A DNA stretch of 64,000 nt from Synechococcus sp. MVIR-18-1 (GTDB lineage: Bacteria > Cyanobacteriota > Cyanobacteriia > PCC-6307 > Cyanobiaceae). Positions within the stretch are counted from its first letter, which is position 1. Every line of letters begins with the position of its first letter. Below, piece after piece: positions 16,126 through 24,665 of the stretch. The notes under the pieces were generated by a model, which ran no database searches, was not told the DNA's origin, and saw nothing but the letters and a program-made list of their open reading frames with translations. The position numbers and the translations under genes were made by a program. The stretch lies in assembly GCF_014279835.1 (NCBI RefSeq), contig NZ_CP047942.1, positions 1,488,001-1,552,000 of the forward strand, in the 5' to 3' direction.

Positions 16126-17514
16126 CTATCGACGGACCTTGGAGAATTCATCCAATTCGCCACCTGCCGGTAACCATCGCGCCAACACAACCTGAGGCTT
16201 AAGAAGCTCAAACTCAAGGCTGCTGCCATCAATTAGGGCAGCTCGGCGTTGCACACCATCCCCATCTGTCATCACCGTAAGAAGACGATTCGTGGCGGGA
16301 TCAACATCAAGAATCGCGCCTGAAGCCAGATACCATCCAGGCAAAGACCTTCGCTTGAGCACTGTTCCAGAGCTGTTCAGAAGCAGTAATTCATCTCGAA
16401 GAGTCGGCGATGCATCACGCAGAACAATCCAAATCTTTTCTCCCCGGTTATCGCAAGCCGTTGCCATCACCCCCGCCTCCCCCAACCAAACCTGTCGTGG
16501 GGGCTGTCCTGGAATAACGAGCTCTATCGACCGTCGATAATCAGGCCAGTTCCTTAACAACACCGCGCGACCGGAGCCAGTGCAAAACGACTTGAGCTCC
16601 CTGCTTCCAGGCAGGCTCTGCGAAGCATTCCTATTTCGATCAGGGTTCATTGGTAAAAGATCAAGCCCGTCGTAAGAGGGAACAACCATTCCGCTTCCAT
16701 CAGGAAGAAGACGAATTGCGCCTGCAACCTCGAGGTTGAGATCCCGTCGCTTGGAGCTAACCGAACGAATCCAGGTTCGATCGCTACCAGCTTCAATACC
16801 ACCAACTTGCACGAGTAATTCCCCGCGCTGATTGCTACTTAAGTGGGCAAACAAAAGTGACCCAGATGCCAATGATTGGATGGCACCTGGCAACGGTTCA
16901 GCTAATTGTTGCGCTTGATCGCTAATCGCCCTTGGGGTGAGCTGGCGAAGCAACACCTCCAGCTTGGAAGGATCGTTATCGGTCACGAAGGCAACGCCCT
17001 CTCCATTGCCAAGCGGCTCAAGCTGAAGAATGCGCTGCTCAATAGACGACAACGGCAACCAACTGCCATCCTTACGACGCAGTTTCAACTGCTCTCCCTC
17101 CTCCTCGACCACCACTGCAACGAGAGTGGAACGAGGGTCCCACCAAAGCGAGTGGTTAGGCAGAGCAAGCCCCCGTTGATCATCCCCAGCAAGAACAAGC
17201 CTCTGAGGCGAACGAATGAGGGCGCCAGGATCGAGAAGCAAGCGGAACTGATCCTGTTGACCAAACCACTGATGGGGCTGATCGGGGAACAGACCACTAT
17301 TTTCAGCCACCGACTTGCGGTTCATCGTTCGGCTGAAACGAACGTCAAGTGCTGCAGCACCTGAACGCATGGATTGAATCGCAACGGATCGCAAACGCGG
17401 CGGACGACGCAACAAAATCTGCTGCTGAACCAAAGCGACCAGGCCCAAGCCCATCAATGCGACGCTTAAAAGTCGAATCTTTGCGCTCGATGAGCCCAAA
17501 CCCTTAGAGCTCAT
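16126..17514 (-). CDS. Membrane-anchored beta-propeller-like hypothetical protein
   Basis: 462 residues with one N-terminal membrane helix (about 13-30) and a long periplasmic region of short repeated beta-strand segments (LVLAGDDQRGLALP, AIRLLPDGSGMVVPSYDG, AILDVDPATNRLLTVMTDGDG). It looks like a propeller, though blade number cannot be counted reliably by eye. It is embedded between the TIGR03943 gene (4-base overlap) and znuC (11 bases), so it is part of the zinc gene row. Family and function unknown. Confidence 0.72.
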   Translation of the reverse strand: MSSKGLGSSSAKIRLLSVALMGLGLVALVQQQILLRRPPRLRSVAIQSMRSGAAALDVRFSRTMNRKSVAENSGLFPDQPHQWFGQQDQFRLLLDPGALIRSPQRLVLAGDDQRGLALPNHSLWWDPRSTLVAVVVEEEGEQLKLRRKDGSWLPLSSIEQRILQLEPLGNGEGVAFVTDNDPSKLEVLLRQLTPRAISDQAQQLAEPLPGAIQSLASGSLLFAHLSSNQRGELLVQVGGIEAGSDRTWIRSVSSKRRDLNLEVAGAIRLLPDGSGMVVPSYDGLDLLPMNPDRNRNASQSLPGSRELKSFCTGSGRAVLLRNWPDYRRSIELVIPGQPPRQVWLGEAGVMATACDNRGEKIWIVLRDASPTLRDELLLLNSSGTVLKRRSLPGWYLASGAILDVDPATNRLLTVMTDGDGVQRRAALIDGSSLEFELLKPQVVLARWLPAGGELDEFSKVRR

Positions 17515-18200
17515 GGTTCCAAAGGCCGTTCAGGCCTAGGGATGGATTGAATTGTGATGGGCTTCACCATGTTGATAAGCAGTCCATCCATGGTCTTTGT
17601 TGTCATCGTTCCCTCGATAGCCAGCCATTCATCCGGCTTCGGATCCGCGTTTGCAGGCCATTCAATGGGGAGGCCAGCAGGGGTGGCATCAGCCAGACAG
17701 CACCGAACCGTGAGACGGGCGAGCTGGGGCTGCATCCCAGGGCGTTGAAGCACAAAACCACTAATTCTCACAGGATCACCCGCATGCAAATTGGGATCGG
17801 GCTGACTGCGCAGCAGCCGAACCCATTCCGTCAACGTGCGTTGTTCCGGCGGAAGGAAAAAACTCAATCGCGGCGCCTCAGGCAAGGTTTCGCTGCGATT
17901 CGCAGCCAAATCACTGAAAGAAGGTGCGGGGGGAAACAGCAAAACCAACAAGGCCACCGCAACCGAAACCAACCAACTCAAAGGAGTTAGAGGAGTTTTC
18001 AAGCGTGGAGCAGAGCGAAGCTGTATGGCTCCGAGCACCATCAGAACAACTCCTGCAATCGCAACCACCGGATGGAAAACCGCATTCAGCAGTAGATCCA
18101 AACGAGCCGACACACTGCTCCAAACCAACAACCATCCCCAAAGCAGCAAAACAAGGGGAGGGACGTATCGCGCTTGTCGAATCCGGTTCAGACGTGGCAT
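17511..18200 (-). CDS. TIGR03943/DUF1980 (YcgQ-like) protein
   Basis: 229 residues from ATG 18200. Two or three N-terminal membrane helices are followed by a soluble domain containing DPVRISGFVLQRPG, LTVRCCLADATPAGLPIEW and EWLAIEGTM, the signature segments of the TIGR03943/YcgQ family. The Cys-Cys pair is a possible metal or redox site. These proteins are nearly always paired with a COG0701 permease, as here, where the permease stop overlaps this start. Position in the zinc locus suggests metal handling; that is inference. Confidence 0.82.
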   Translation of the reverse strand: MPRLNRIRQARYVPPLVLLLWGWLLVWSSVSARLDLLLNAVFHPVVAIAGVVLMVLGAIQLRSAPRLKTPLTPLSWLVSVAVALLVLLFPPAPSFSDLAANRSETLPEAPRLSFFLPPEQRTLTEWVRLLRSQPDPNLHAGDPVRISGFVLQRPGMQPQLARLTVRCCLADATPAGLPIEWPANADPKPDEWLAIEGTMTTKTMDGLLINMVKPITIQSIPRPERPLEP

Positions 18201-18204
18201 TGCG

Positions 18205-19167
18205 TTACAGCAGCACAAGATTGACCCATTGCCCGATCAAGAGAACGAGCAACGATGCTGCAACTGCGGTGATGGCAATGGCTCGCGTTGAAAGAAGCAC
18301 AGTGAACAAGCCAGCAAGCTTGAGATCCACCACTGGACCAAGCAGCAGAAAGGCCAACAAGGCACCAGGCGTGACCTGGGCGGCAAAGCCAAGCGCAAGA
18401 AATGCATCAACGCTGGAACAAACCGAAACCACGAGTGCCAAGAGCATCAGAGCTAGCACCGAAACGGTGGGGCCTGAGCCCAAAGCCAGCAGCCAACTGC
18501 GCGGCAACCAGGTTTGCACCGCAGCGGCAAGGGCACAGCCAAACACGAGCAGGGTGAGCAGGCTCAAGAATTCACGCGTGCTGTGTTGGAGCAGCTCCGC
18601 AGGCCGAAGCGGCACCTCCTCGAACCGACGTTCAGAAGCATTGAAGCTCACACCAACCAGTCCACTGCCACGTTCAAGCAGTCCCACCCGAGAAAGGGGT
18701 TGACTCAGTCTTCTTTCCTCGAGCAAGGCAGACGCCAACAACCTCGACTCAGGCAGCAGCCCCAGCAGAGCGCTGAGCGCGATCGCAATCAGAAAAGCAC
18801 CGATTGGTCGCCCCCAAAGCAACCAGGTCTGATCAGGGAAGGCAGCCCAAGTGCTCGCCAACACAATCGGATTGAGAACCGGCGCTGCGAACAAAAAACC
18901 AAAACCAGTCCCCAACGGCGCTCCGCTTGCAAGCAAACGTCTCGCGACAGGAACGTTCCCACATTCACAAGCCGGCAAAGCGAAACCAAGCAAGGCTCCA
19001 ACCACTGGCGCCAAGAGTGGATGGCGAGGCAGGCGCTTAATCCAAGTGGACTGGGGGACAAGCCATCTCGCCAGGCCAGCAATCGAAACGCCCAAAAGCA
19101 AAAAAGGAAGCGCTTCGATTAAGAGGCCTTGAAAGATGGCCCAGCCTGTAGCGAAGCGTGTCATCAA
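18205..19167 (-). CDS. COG0701/ArsP_1-type permease (YcgR-like)
   Basis: 320 residues, eight or more membrane helices. ALPACECGNVPVARRLL and VCSSVDAFLALGF are the two hallmark cysteine-containing segments of the PF03773 permease family. The family includes organoarsenical exporters, but members paired with TIGR03943 proteins have other, unproven substrates. It begins 12 bases after the cytochrome c6 stop and leads the row running to znuB. Start MMTRFATGW or the second Met. Confidence 0.85.
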   Translation of the reverse strand: MMTRFATGWAIFQGLLIEALPFLLLGVSIAGLARWLVPQSTWIKRLPRHPLLAPVVGALLGFALPACECGNVPVARRLLASGAPLGTGFGFLFAAPVLNPIVLASTWAAFPDQTWLLWGRPIGAFLIAIALSALLGLLPESRLLASALLEERRLSQPLSRVGLLERGSGLVGVSFNASERRFEEVPLRPAELLQHSTREFLSLLTLLVFGCALAAAVQTWLPRSWLLALGSGPTVSVLALMLLALVVSVCSSVDAFLALGFAAQVTPGALLAFLLLGPVVDLKLAGLFTVLLSTRAIAITAVAASLLVLLIGQWVNLVLL

Positions 19168-19179
19168 GCGGTGAAGCTG

Positions 19180-19521
19180 TTAACTCCAGCCATGGCTGGC
19201 TTGATCTTCAACGTAGGCAGCAACATCAGCAATTTCATTCTCACTAAGCACATCCAGGAATGCAGGCATCGCGTTACGCCCATAGGTGACCTGAGCCACG
19301 ATTCCGGTCTCATGACCAGTCAAGTAGTTAGGAAGGAACGCCTCAAGGTCGGCCTGCCGCAACGTGCGCTCACTCTTCACAATGTTTCCACCGCCGGCAT
19401 GGCATGCGGCGCAATTGGTATTAAAAATCTGACCGCCCCTAACGGTGTCAGAGGCCATCGCACGCATGGGCATGCTCAAGACCAGCACCAAAGCAAAAAC
19501 AGCGGATAGCAAAAAACGCAT
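19180..19521 (-). CDS. petJ: Cytochrome c6
   Basis: 113 residues from ATG 19521: signal peptide (to MRAMA) then a class I c-type cytochrome. The haem motif is C37AACH41; the axial methionine is Met85 in NAMPAF; the C-terminal helix is ENEIADVAAYVEDQASHGW. Cytochrome c6 carries electrons from cytochrome b6f to photosystem I or to the terminal oxidase in the thylakoid lumen. It lies directly upstream of the permease gene and could be co-transcribed with it. A degraded paralogue is at 11126-11308. Confidence 0.92.
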   Translation of the reverse strand: MRFLLSAVFALVLVLSMPMRAMASDTVRGGQIFNTNCAACHAGGGNIVKSERTLRQADLEAFLPNYLTGHETGIVAQVTYGRNAMPAFLDVLSENEIADVAAYVEDQASHGWS

Positions 19522-19613
19522 GGTGCCCCAAATCAATTGTCACCATTCTCAGGAGATCTGAAGCACCGGTGGTGACGTTGCTGCAGATCGTTATGGAATG
19601 AATCTGAGAGTCG

Positions 19614-20243
19614 TCAAGCCACCAGGGCAGCCCAGGCGAATGCTCCACCGATACCAATCCAAATCCCTGCTGCCACACGCTTGCCCTCAGCTCCAAGAGC
19701 ATCCAGCAATCGCTTCGAGGCAAGGCTGACAGCAAGAAGTAAGGCACCTTGGGCAATCAAAAGACCCAAGAAGTAAGTGAATAGAGGCGTGGATTCAGCT
19801 CCAACGATCGCGCCACCGAGCAGATATCCGTGCAATCCAATAACCGGCAGCAAGATTCCTGCAGGAATGATGTTGAGAGCGATCAAACCCTCAACCGCCA
19901 AAGTCAGTGAAACAAGCACCTCAGCAGCAGGCGCAAGACTGGAGGGCAGAGGAAAGATTTGCGTTAATACCGCCCCTCCAAGGGCGAAAGCCAAAAGGGG
20001 AAGAACCCAAGCCACTGGGCGCCTAAGTCCGATCAATCCAATCGCCAGAAGAAAGAGGAGATGGTCAGGTCCGAGCAGGGGGTGGCCAATCCCACTGATC
20101 AATCCTTGAAGCGCATTCATGTCACCCCCTTCAGCCATCGCAAAGGGATGGTGGGCAACAGCGGGCCCTGCAAACGTGAGTAACAATCCGGTTACAGCAA
20201 CAACTCCGAGACCGAAAAGGGCTCTGGTGCTTCTTTTGAACAT
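19614..20243 (-). CDS. HupE/UreJ family transporter, probably cobalt
   Basis: 209 residues. Signal-like N-terminus ending AVAHHPFAM, then six hydrophobic helices with the HupE/UreJ signature GIGHPLLGPDHLLFLLAIG and GLHGYLLGGAIVGAE. The mature protein begins with paired His, as in nickel/cobalt transporters of this family. The preceding cobalamin riboswitch argues that the substrate is cobalt rather than nickel. ATG 20243 is preferred to the adjacent TTG 20246. Confidence 0.88.
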   Translation of the reverse strand: MFKRSTRALFGLGVVAVTGLLLTFAGPAVAHHPFAMAEGGDMNALQGLISGIGHPLLGPDHLLFLLAIGLIGLRRPVAWVLPLLAFALGGAVLTQIFPLPSSLAPAAEVLVSLTLAVEGLIALNIIPAGILLPVIGLHGYLLGGAIVGAESTPLFTYFLGLLIAQGALLLAVSLASKRLLDALGAEGKRVAAGIWIGIGGAFAWAALVA

Positions 20244-20269
20244 CAATGGTCGATCCTCGTCGGTTAAAA

Positions 20270-20392
20270 AATCGGCGGGCGTTCTGACTTCTGCTGATGA
20301 ATTTCAGCAGTTCACAGCTGCGGGACAGCGACGGATTTTCACCGCTCTTTCCCCGTTACCTCTAGTGACTGAATCCCACTAGAACCGAAATA
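20270..20392 (-). ncRNA. Cobalamin riboswitch
   Basis: Read on the minus strand, the leader contains the conserved core in order: AACGGGGAAAGAGCGGTGAA, AATCCGTCGCTGTCCCGCAG, CTGTGAA, a hairpin CTGCTGAAATTCATCAGCAG, and GAAGTCAGAACGCCCGCC. These are the B12-box elements of the cobalamin riboswitch. It ends about 30 bases before the HupE start, so B12 would repress translation or transcription of the transporter. The 5' limit is approximate. Confidence 0.92.
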
Positions 20393-20413
20393 ATGTTCTA
20401 CCTCAGTTCAAGG

Positions 20414-20698
20414 TCAGTGCCCTGCACTTGAGCCATGGTTATGAGCGTTGCAAGGCATCCATTTCGCCCCCATCTGGTGGGCCCCCTTGCAGTTGAACAA
20501 AGCTGCGGCCTCCTCGGCTTCTGCCTTGGTGTCATACATCGCTTTGATGGGCTCCGTTCCAGCTTTTGATGCGGAAGGCTCCATCTCCATCGACAGCAAC
20601 GTGTCGCTGTGGTCAGAACCTATCTCGTGATGAGCGATTGCTGGAGTCGTCAAAGCCAGCAAGCCCAAAAGCAGTCCAGCGGAGGGAGAGAGACGCAT
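20414..20698 (-). CDS. DUF3721 secreted His/Cys protein
   Basis: 94 residues from ATG 20698: signal peptide ending TPAIA, a His-containing mature start (HHEIGSDHSD) and the DUF3721 core EAAALFNCKGAHQMGAKWMP followed by Cys-Asn-Ala-His and a His-rich tail. Two Cys and several His could bind a metal in the periplasm. It lies directly upstream of the B12-regulated transporter on the same strand. Its role is not established. Confidence 0.8.
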   Translation of the reverse strand: MRLSPSAGLLLGLLALTTPAIAHHEIGSDHSDTLLSMEMEPSASKAGTEPIKAMYDTKAEAEEAAALFNCKGAHQMGAKWMPCNAHNHGSSAGH

Positions 20699-20837
20699 CT
20701 CAGATTTGATTGCAACCAGTTGAGTTTGATGCATCAGGCCGCGCTAGACAGCTGCGCTACACATCAAGCCTCAAATGGTGCTGAAGTGCGATACAAAACG
20801 ATCCAACCAGTGCAGATCCAAGTCTTAAATCAGGATC

Positions 20838-21704
20838 TCACCGATTGGGCAAGGTTGAAATGGGCAGCGACGATGCGAATCGATGGCGCAAGATCCCGTG
20901 CTTAGGAGCAAAGAGGAAAGCAATCACAAACAAACCTGTCTGGACAAGAACGATGCAACCAGCTGTTGAACTATCAGTCCAATAACTTGTATACACCCCA
21001 AGAAGGCTGGAAAGAATGCTGCTGCCAATCGCCAACCAACTCATTCGATCAAAGCGATCGGTTAATAGGTAAGCGGTAGCCCCAGGCGTGACCAGCATGG
21101 CCACCACCAAAATGATGCCTACCGTTTGCAATCCAGCAACCGCAGCAAGAGAAAGTACGGAGAGAAGGAGGTAGTGGAGAACACCCGTGTTGATTCCAAT
21201 CGAGCGTGCATGCGTGGGGTCAAAACAAAACAACAACAGATCACGACGAAACAACAAAAGAACAGCCGTGACCAGAACTGATATCAGAACCGTTTGTTGA
21301 ATATCAGCAATAGAGATCCCAAGTACATTGCCAAAAAGAATATGGGTGAGATCAATATTGCTACGCGTCTTCGAAACCAACACCAGTCCTAGAGCGAAGA
21401 AACCCGTAAACACAAGGCCAATCACCGTATCTTCTTTGATTCGGGATTTCTGCTTCACAAAACCAATCGTGGCGACTGATCCCACACCAAACACAAAGGC
21501 CCCAACTGAAAAAGGCAACCCAATGGCATAGGCAAGGATGACTCCTGGCAACACAGAATGAGATACCGCATCACCCATCAGCGCCCATCCCTTGAGGGTC
21601 ATGTAGCAAGAGAGGAGACCGCAGACGCCACCAACGGTGGCGCTGATTAGCAGTGCCCGCACCATGAAGGCATGCTGAAGAGGCTCGAGCAAAAATGTGG
21701 TCAA
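20838..21704 (-). CDS. mntB: Manganese ABC transporter permease MntB
   Basis: 288 residues, ABC-3 family membrane protein with about eight helices. LSCYMTLKGWALMGDAVSHS and VLPGVILAYAIGLPF are the conserved segments. It overlaps the ATPase gene by 4 bases. Metal assignment follows from the binding protein of the same operon. Confidence 0.88.
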   Translation of the reverse strand: MTTFLLEPLQHAFMVRALLISATVGGVCGLLSCYMTLKGWALMGDAVSHSVLPGVILAYAIGLPFSVGAFVFGVGSVATIGFVKQKSRIKEDTVIGLVFTGFFALGLVLVSKTRSNIDLTHILFGNVLGISIADIQQTVLISVLVTAVLLLFRRDLLLFCFDPTHARSIGINTGVLHYLLLSVLSLAAVAGLQTVGIILVVAMLVTPGATAYLLTDRFDRMSWLAIGSSILSSLLGVYTSYWTDSSTAGCIVLVQTGLFVIAFLFAPKHGILRHRFASSLPISTLPNR

Positions 21705-22471
21705 GCGTCCTCCGAGGAACTATTTCCGGTTAATAAGTCCGGAGGGAGGCCCCCAAAGGCCAAAGAAAGATTTTCCGGAGTGAACACCTCCGATGTTTCA
21801 CCGTAAGCCAAAACCGTTTTATTGATCAGAACCGTGAGATCGCAGAAGTCTCTGACATGACTGAGATCATGCGTTGAAATCAAAATGGTGCGTCCTTCCG
21901 TACGCAACTGAAAAAACAGTTCTGCCATCAACTTTTCCGTACGAACATCCACACCATTGAAGGGTTCGTCCAACAACAAAACCGATGCGCGCTGTGCAAT
22001 AGCTCTTGCCAAAAATGTCCGTTTGCGTTGACCTCCAGAGAGAGCAGCGATCGGACGATCCCTGAGATCAAGAAGCTCAACGCGCTCAAGAGCATCCCGA
22101 ACCGCAACCCTGTCTGACTGCCGTGGAATCCGGAGCACATTCATGGCTCCATAGCGGCCCATCATCACCACATCCCAAACAGAGACGGGGAAATCGCAAT
22201 CGATCCCTTCACTCTGAGGCACATAGGCAACGGCTTGATCGCGCTGAGCCCGGGCAACGCTGCGACCGTTAATTCTGATGTGTCCACGCGAAGGGCGAAT
22301 GAAACCAGTCAGAGCCTTGAAAAGGGTCGACTTACCGGACCCATTCATCCCTACCAATCCACAGATGCACCCCGAAGGAAGATGAAGAGAAGCGTCGTAG
22401 AGGGCAACTGTGCCGTTGTAGTCAACACAGATCTGATCGGCCTCGATCCGCATCAATTCACTTTGGGTCAT
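21701..22471 (-). CDS. mntA: Manganese ABC transporter ATPase MntA
   Basis: 256 residues: Walker A GMNGSGKST, Q-loop YVPQ, signature LSGGQRKR, Walker B VLLLDEPFNGVD and the switch His in STHDLSH. It overlaps both neighbours by 4 bases (ATGA-type coupling), so the three genes form one operon. Confidence 0.9.
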   Translation of the reverse strand: MTQSELMRIEADQICVDYNGTVALYDASLHLPSGCICGLVGMNGSGKSTLFKALTGFIRPSRGHIRINGRSVARAQRDQAVAYVPQSEGIDCDFPVSVWDVVMMGRYGAMNVLRIPRQSDRVAVRDALERVELLDLRDRPIAALSGGQRKRTFLARAIAQRASVLLLDEPFNGVDVRTEKLMAELFFQLRTEGRTILISTHDLSHVRDFCDLTVLINKTVLAYGETSEVFTPENLSLAFGGLPPDLLTGNSSSEDA

Positions 22472-23457
22472 AAGGACGTTTCGGCGGATGCAGCCAACCC
22501 CTGCCTAATAAGTTTCACATTGTGGCGTTGAAGGTCGAGCAGAGTTGGTGCAGGACCGTTGCGTTTTGATAAAGAGTCCACATAGAAGCTGCCACCGAAA
22601 CGAGCTCCCGAGGCACGAGCCACCTCCCGTTGAGCTTTATCACTCACTGTTGTTTCACAAAACACCGCGGGGACCTGATCTTTCTTCACACGCTCGATTA
22701 ATCGAGCCATACGTCTTGGAGTGATCTGGCTCTCAGCATTAACCGGCCACAAATAGGCCTCATCAAATCCATAGTCTTGAGCTAAATAAGAAAAGGCCCC
22801 TTCACAGCTCACGAGAACGCGCTGCTGCTGGGGAATGACAGCGAGGAGGTTACGTAATTCAGCATCCAGGTTTTCCAACTGGAGCTTGTAGCTATCACCA
22901 TTGTTGCGATACAACTGGGCTCCCTCTGGATCGAGTTGAGAAAACGCATCCACAAGTCGATCCACATATCCCTGAGCTCTCAGGGGTGACATCCAGGCAT
23001 GGGGATTGGGCTTACCGGCATAGGCATCACCCTCAATGAGCAATGGCTGCATTCCCTCGGTGAGAGTGACAGTGGGCACATCACCAGCGGATTGAACAAA
23101 GCGGCGAGCCCATAGCTCCAAACCCAACCCATTTTCAACAATTAAGTCTGCACCTGAGGCTTGCTCTAAATCCCGCGGTGAAGGCTCATATCCATGAATT
23201 TCTGCACCCGGCTTGGTAATCGATCTAACTTGCAAACGATCACCAGCCACCTGACGTGCCATATCAGCGAGGATCGTGAATGTTGTCAGAACAACTGGAC
23301 GATTATCAGCACTATTTCCTGATTTATTAGACAACGTACCCTGACTTGAGCAGGCAACAGCCATAGGCAAAGCGAGAATAATCGTAGCCACCTGACGCAA
23401 AATACGTCTCCCCAATATTCCCGCCAAAAAGTTGTTAATGATGCTCATATTAGCCAT
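22468..23457 (-). CDS. mntC: Manganese-binding lipoprotein MntC
   Basis: 329 residues, cluster A-I substrate-binding protein with a lipobox (AVAC36). The four ligands known for Synechocystis MntC are all present at nearly identical positions: His89, His153, Glu219 and Asp294. The two cysteines of its structural disulfide are present too (Cys218 in SCEGAFSYL, Cys267 in FCETTVSD). Glu in place of the third His is what marks the manganese type. First gene of the mntCAB operon. Starts at 23457 and 23448 are both possible. Confidence 0.92.
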   Translation of the reverse strand: MANMSIINNFLAGILGRRILRQVATIILALPMAVACSSQGTLSNKSGNSADNRPVVLTTFTILADMARQVAGDRLQVRSITKPGAEIHGYEPSPRDLEQASGADLIVENGLGLELWARRFVQSAGDVPTVTLTEGMQPLLIEGDAYAGKPNPHAWMSPLRAQGYVDRLVDAFSQLDPEGAQLYRNNGDSYKLQLENLDAELRNLLAVIPQQQRVLVSCEGAFSYLAQDYGFDEAYLWPVNAESQITPRRMARLIERVKKDQVPAVFCETTVSDKAQREVARASGARFGGSFYVDSLSKRNGPAPTLLDLQRHNVKLIRQGLAASAETSL

Positions 23458-23481
23458 ATCTGTGATTGGATGAGCTTGTAT

Positions 23482-23640
23482 TCACGAGGATGGTTTTGCT
23501 GCAGTGGCTCCGCGCCGGCGCCTGCAGCGCTCAGAGCAGTAACGCACTTCATCCCAAACATCTTTCCATTTACGACGCCATTGGAATGGGCGCCCACAGA
23601 CGGCACAGATTTTTGTTGGGCGATCCAGTGATGGCGCCAT
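23482..23640 (-). CDS. DUF2256 zinc-finger protein
   Basis: 52 residues from ATG 23640. It has the DUF2256 signature [20 protein letters not shown] followed by [15 protein letters not shown], with four cysteines for one zinc. Function unknown; widespread in cyanobacteria. It lies just upstream of mntC on the same strand. Confidence 0.85.
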   Translation of the reverse strand: MAPSLDRPTKICAVCGRPFQWRRKWKDVWDEVRYCSERCRRRRGATAAKPSS

Positions 23641-23827
23641 CAGACAAAACATCCCAGGGAACAGCTGATCAGGCATTAAAAACCTGCAGATTGCCACCAT
23701 AAGGCCGATGACGCTTGATTGAGACTTGTCAAGCGATCAATGAAATCAGCAGTCCACATCTATTGCGTCTTAACTAAACAACAACACCCAACATTTTCTA
23801 TTGCGAAAAGTGTCTTCAAAATCATCT

Positions 23828-23947
23828 ATGAGAAACATTCATAGCTGCTGCATCACAACCCCAAGCGGCATCCAATTAATAGGACTAAAAGTTATTACCA
23901 ACGAATGTCCAGGAGTCATCAAAATCTCAGCCGAAATCAAGGGCTGA
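23828..23947 (+). CDS. Doubtful 39-residue ORF
   Basis: MRNIHSCCITTPSGIQLIGL and onward to AEIKG; no ribosome-binding site or family is evident. Listed because nothing else lies in 23701-23976. Confidence 0.2.
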   Translation: MRNIHSCCITTPSGIQLIGLKVITNECPGVIKISAEIKG

Positions 23948-23976
23948 GCCGAAGGCCCATTCATCATGAGCAAAAA

Positions 23977-24159
23977 TCAGTCGCTTTCAGATTGATCGGT
24001 CCAACGTCGCTCAACTTGAACAAACAGGAACCAGGCCAACGACGCTCCTGCTCCCGCCGCCCATTCTGAGCGCAGCAACGAAACCAACGCCAAAGTGCTT
24101 GCCCCGATTCGCAAACCCCTTAGGCCAAAACGGCTGTATTGACGCAGGCGATGATCCAT
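23977..24159 (-). CDS. Small membrane protein
   Basis: 60 residues from ATG 24159: a basic N-terminus (MDHRLRQYSRFGLRGLRIG), a hydrophobic stretch with two segments (ASTLALVSLL; AGAGASLAWFLFVQV) and a charged tail. Upstream Met codons exist (24210, 24300), but the extension overlaps the divergent gene's leader. Unknown family. Confidence 0.55.
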   Translation of the reverse strand: MDHRLRQYSRFGLRGLRIGASTLALVSLLRSEWAAGAGASLAWFLFVQVERRWTDQSESD

Positions 24160-24311
24160 AAGCGAAAGATACAAGCAACGGAGTTCAAGCTTCAGCTGAA
24201 CCGGGACCATCAAGCTGCTGCTATCACTGAGCCGGGGAGAACCGAACGAAAAATTTGCACGCAGTCGCCGATTAAGACGCGTAGCTTTACAGAACTTCAT
24301 GTCTACGCGTC

Positions 24312-24470
24312 ATGGTTGAGCTTTACTTGGATGCCACCTTGCACAACCAAATCAGTGTTGAGCACTATCGCGAAGTTTTGCTGAACCACGGATTGGATGA
24401 ACAGGATCAAAAACTGAGGAGCAATCTTTTGAAACGCGTTGAAGCCGGAACGATCCAGCTGTCATCCTGA
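24312..24470 (+). CDS. Small hypothetical protein
   Basis: 52 residues, MVELYLDATLHNQISVEHYR then ending VEAGTIQLSS; soluble and helical. The composition looks coding (third-position bias, no low complexity). Not recognised. Confidence 0.55.
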   Translation: MVELYLDATLHNQISVEHYREVLLNHGLDEQDQKLRSNLLKRVEAGTIQLSS

Positions 24471-24492
24471 CGGACCTGGTCAGCACCTTCCC

Positions 24493-24591
24493 ATGTTTCA
24501 AACAAATGATCCTCGCTTCTGGAAAGCGGTTGCTGGAATCATTTCATTGGTATTGAGCTGCTCACTCGCTTGGCTAATTCTTAAGCTTTGA
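24493..24591 (+). CDS. 32-residue membrane peptide
   Basis: One helix (AVAGIISLVLSCSLAWLILK) after a polar start MFQTNDPRFWK. It follows the preceding small gene by 22 bases. Confidence 0.45.
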   Translation: MFQTNDPRFWKAVAGIISLVLSCSLAWLILKL

Positions 24592-24665
24592 ATCCCTCTA
24601 TCCATTGCAGCTAGAAGATTCAGTATCAACAGAGTGCACCAACCACGTTTCTAAAAATTTATTAT

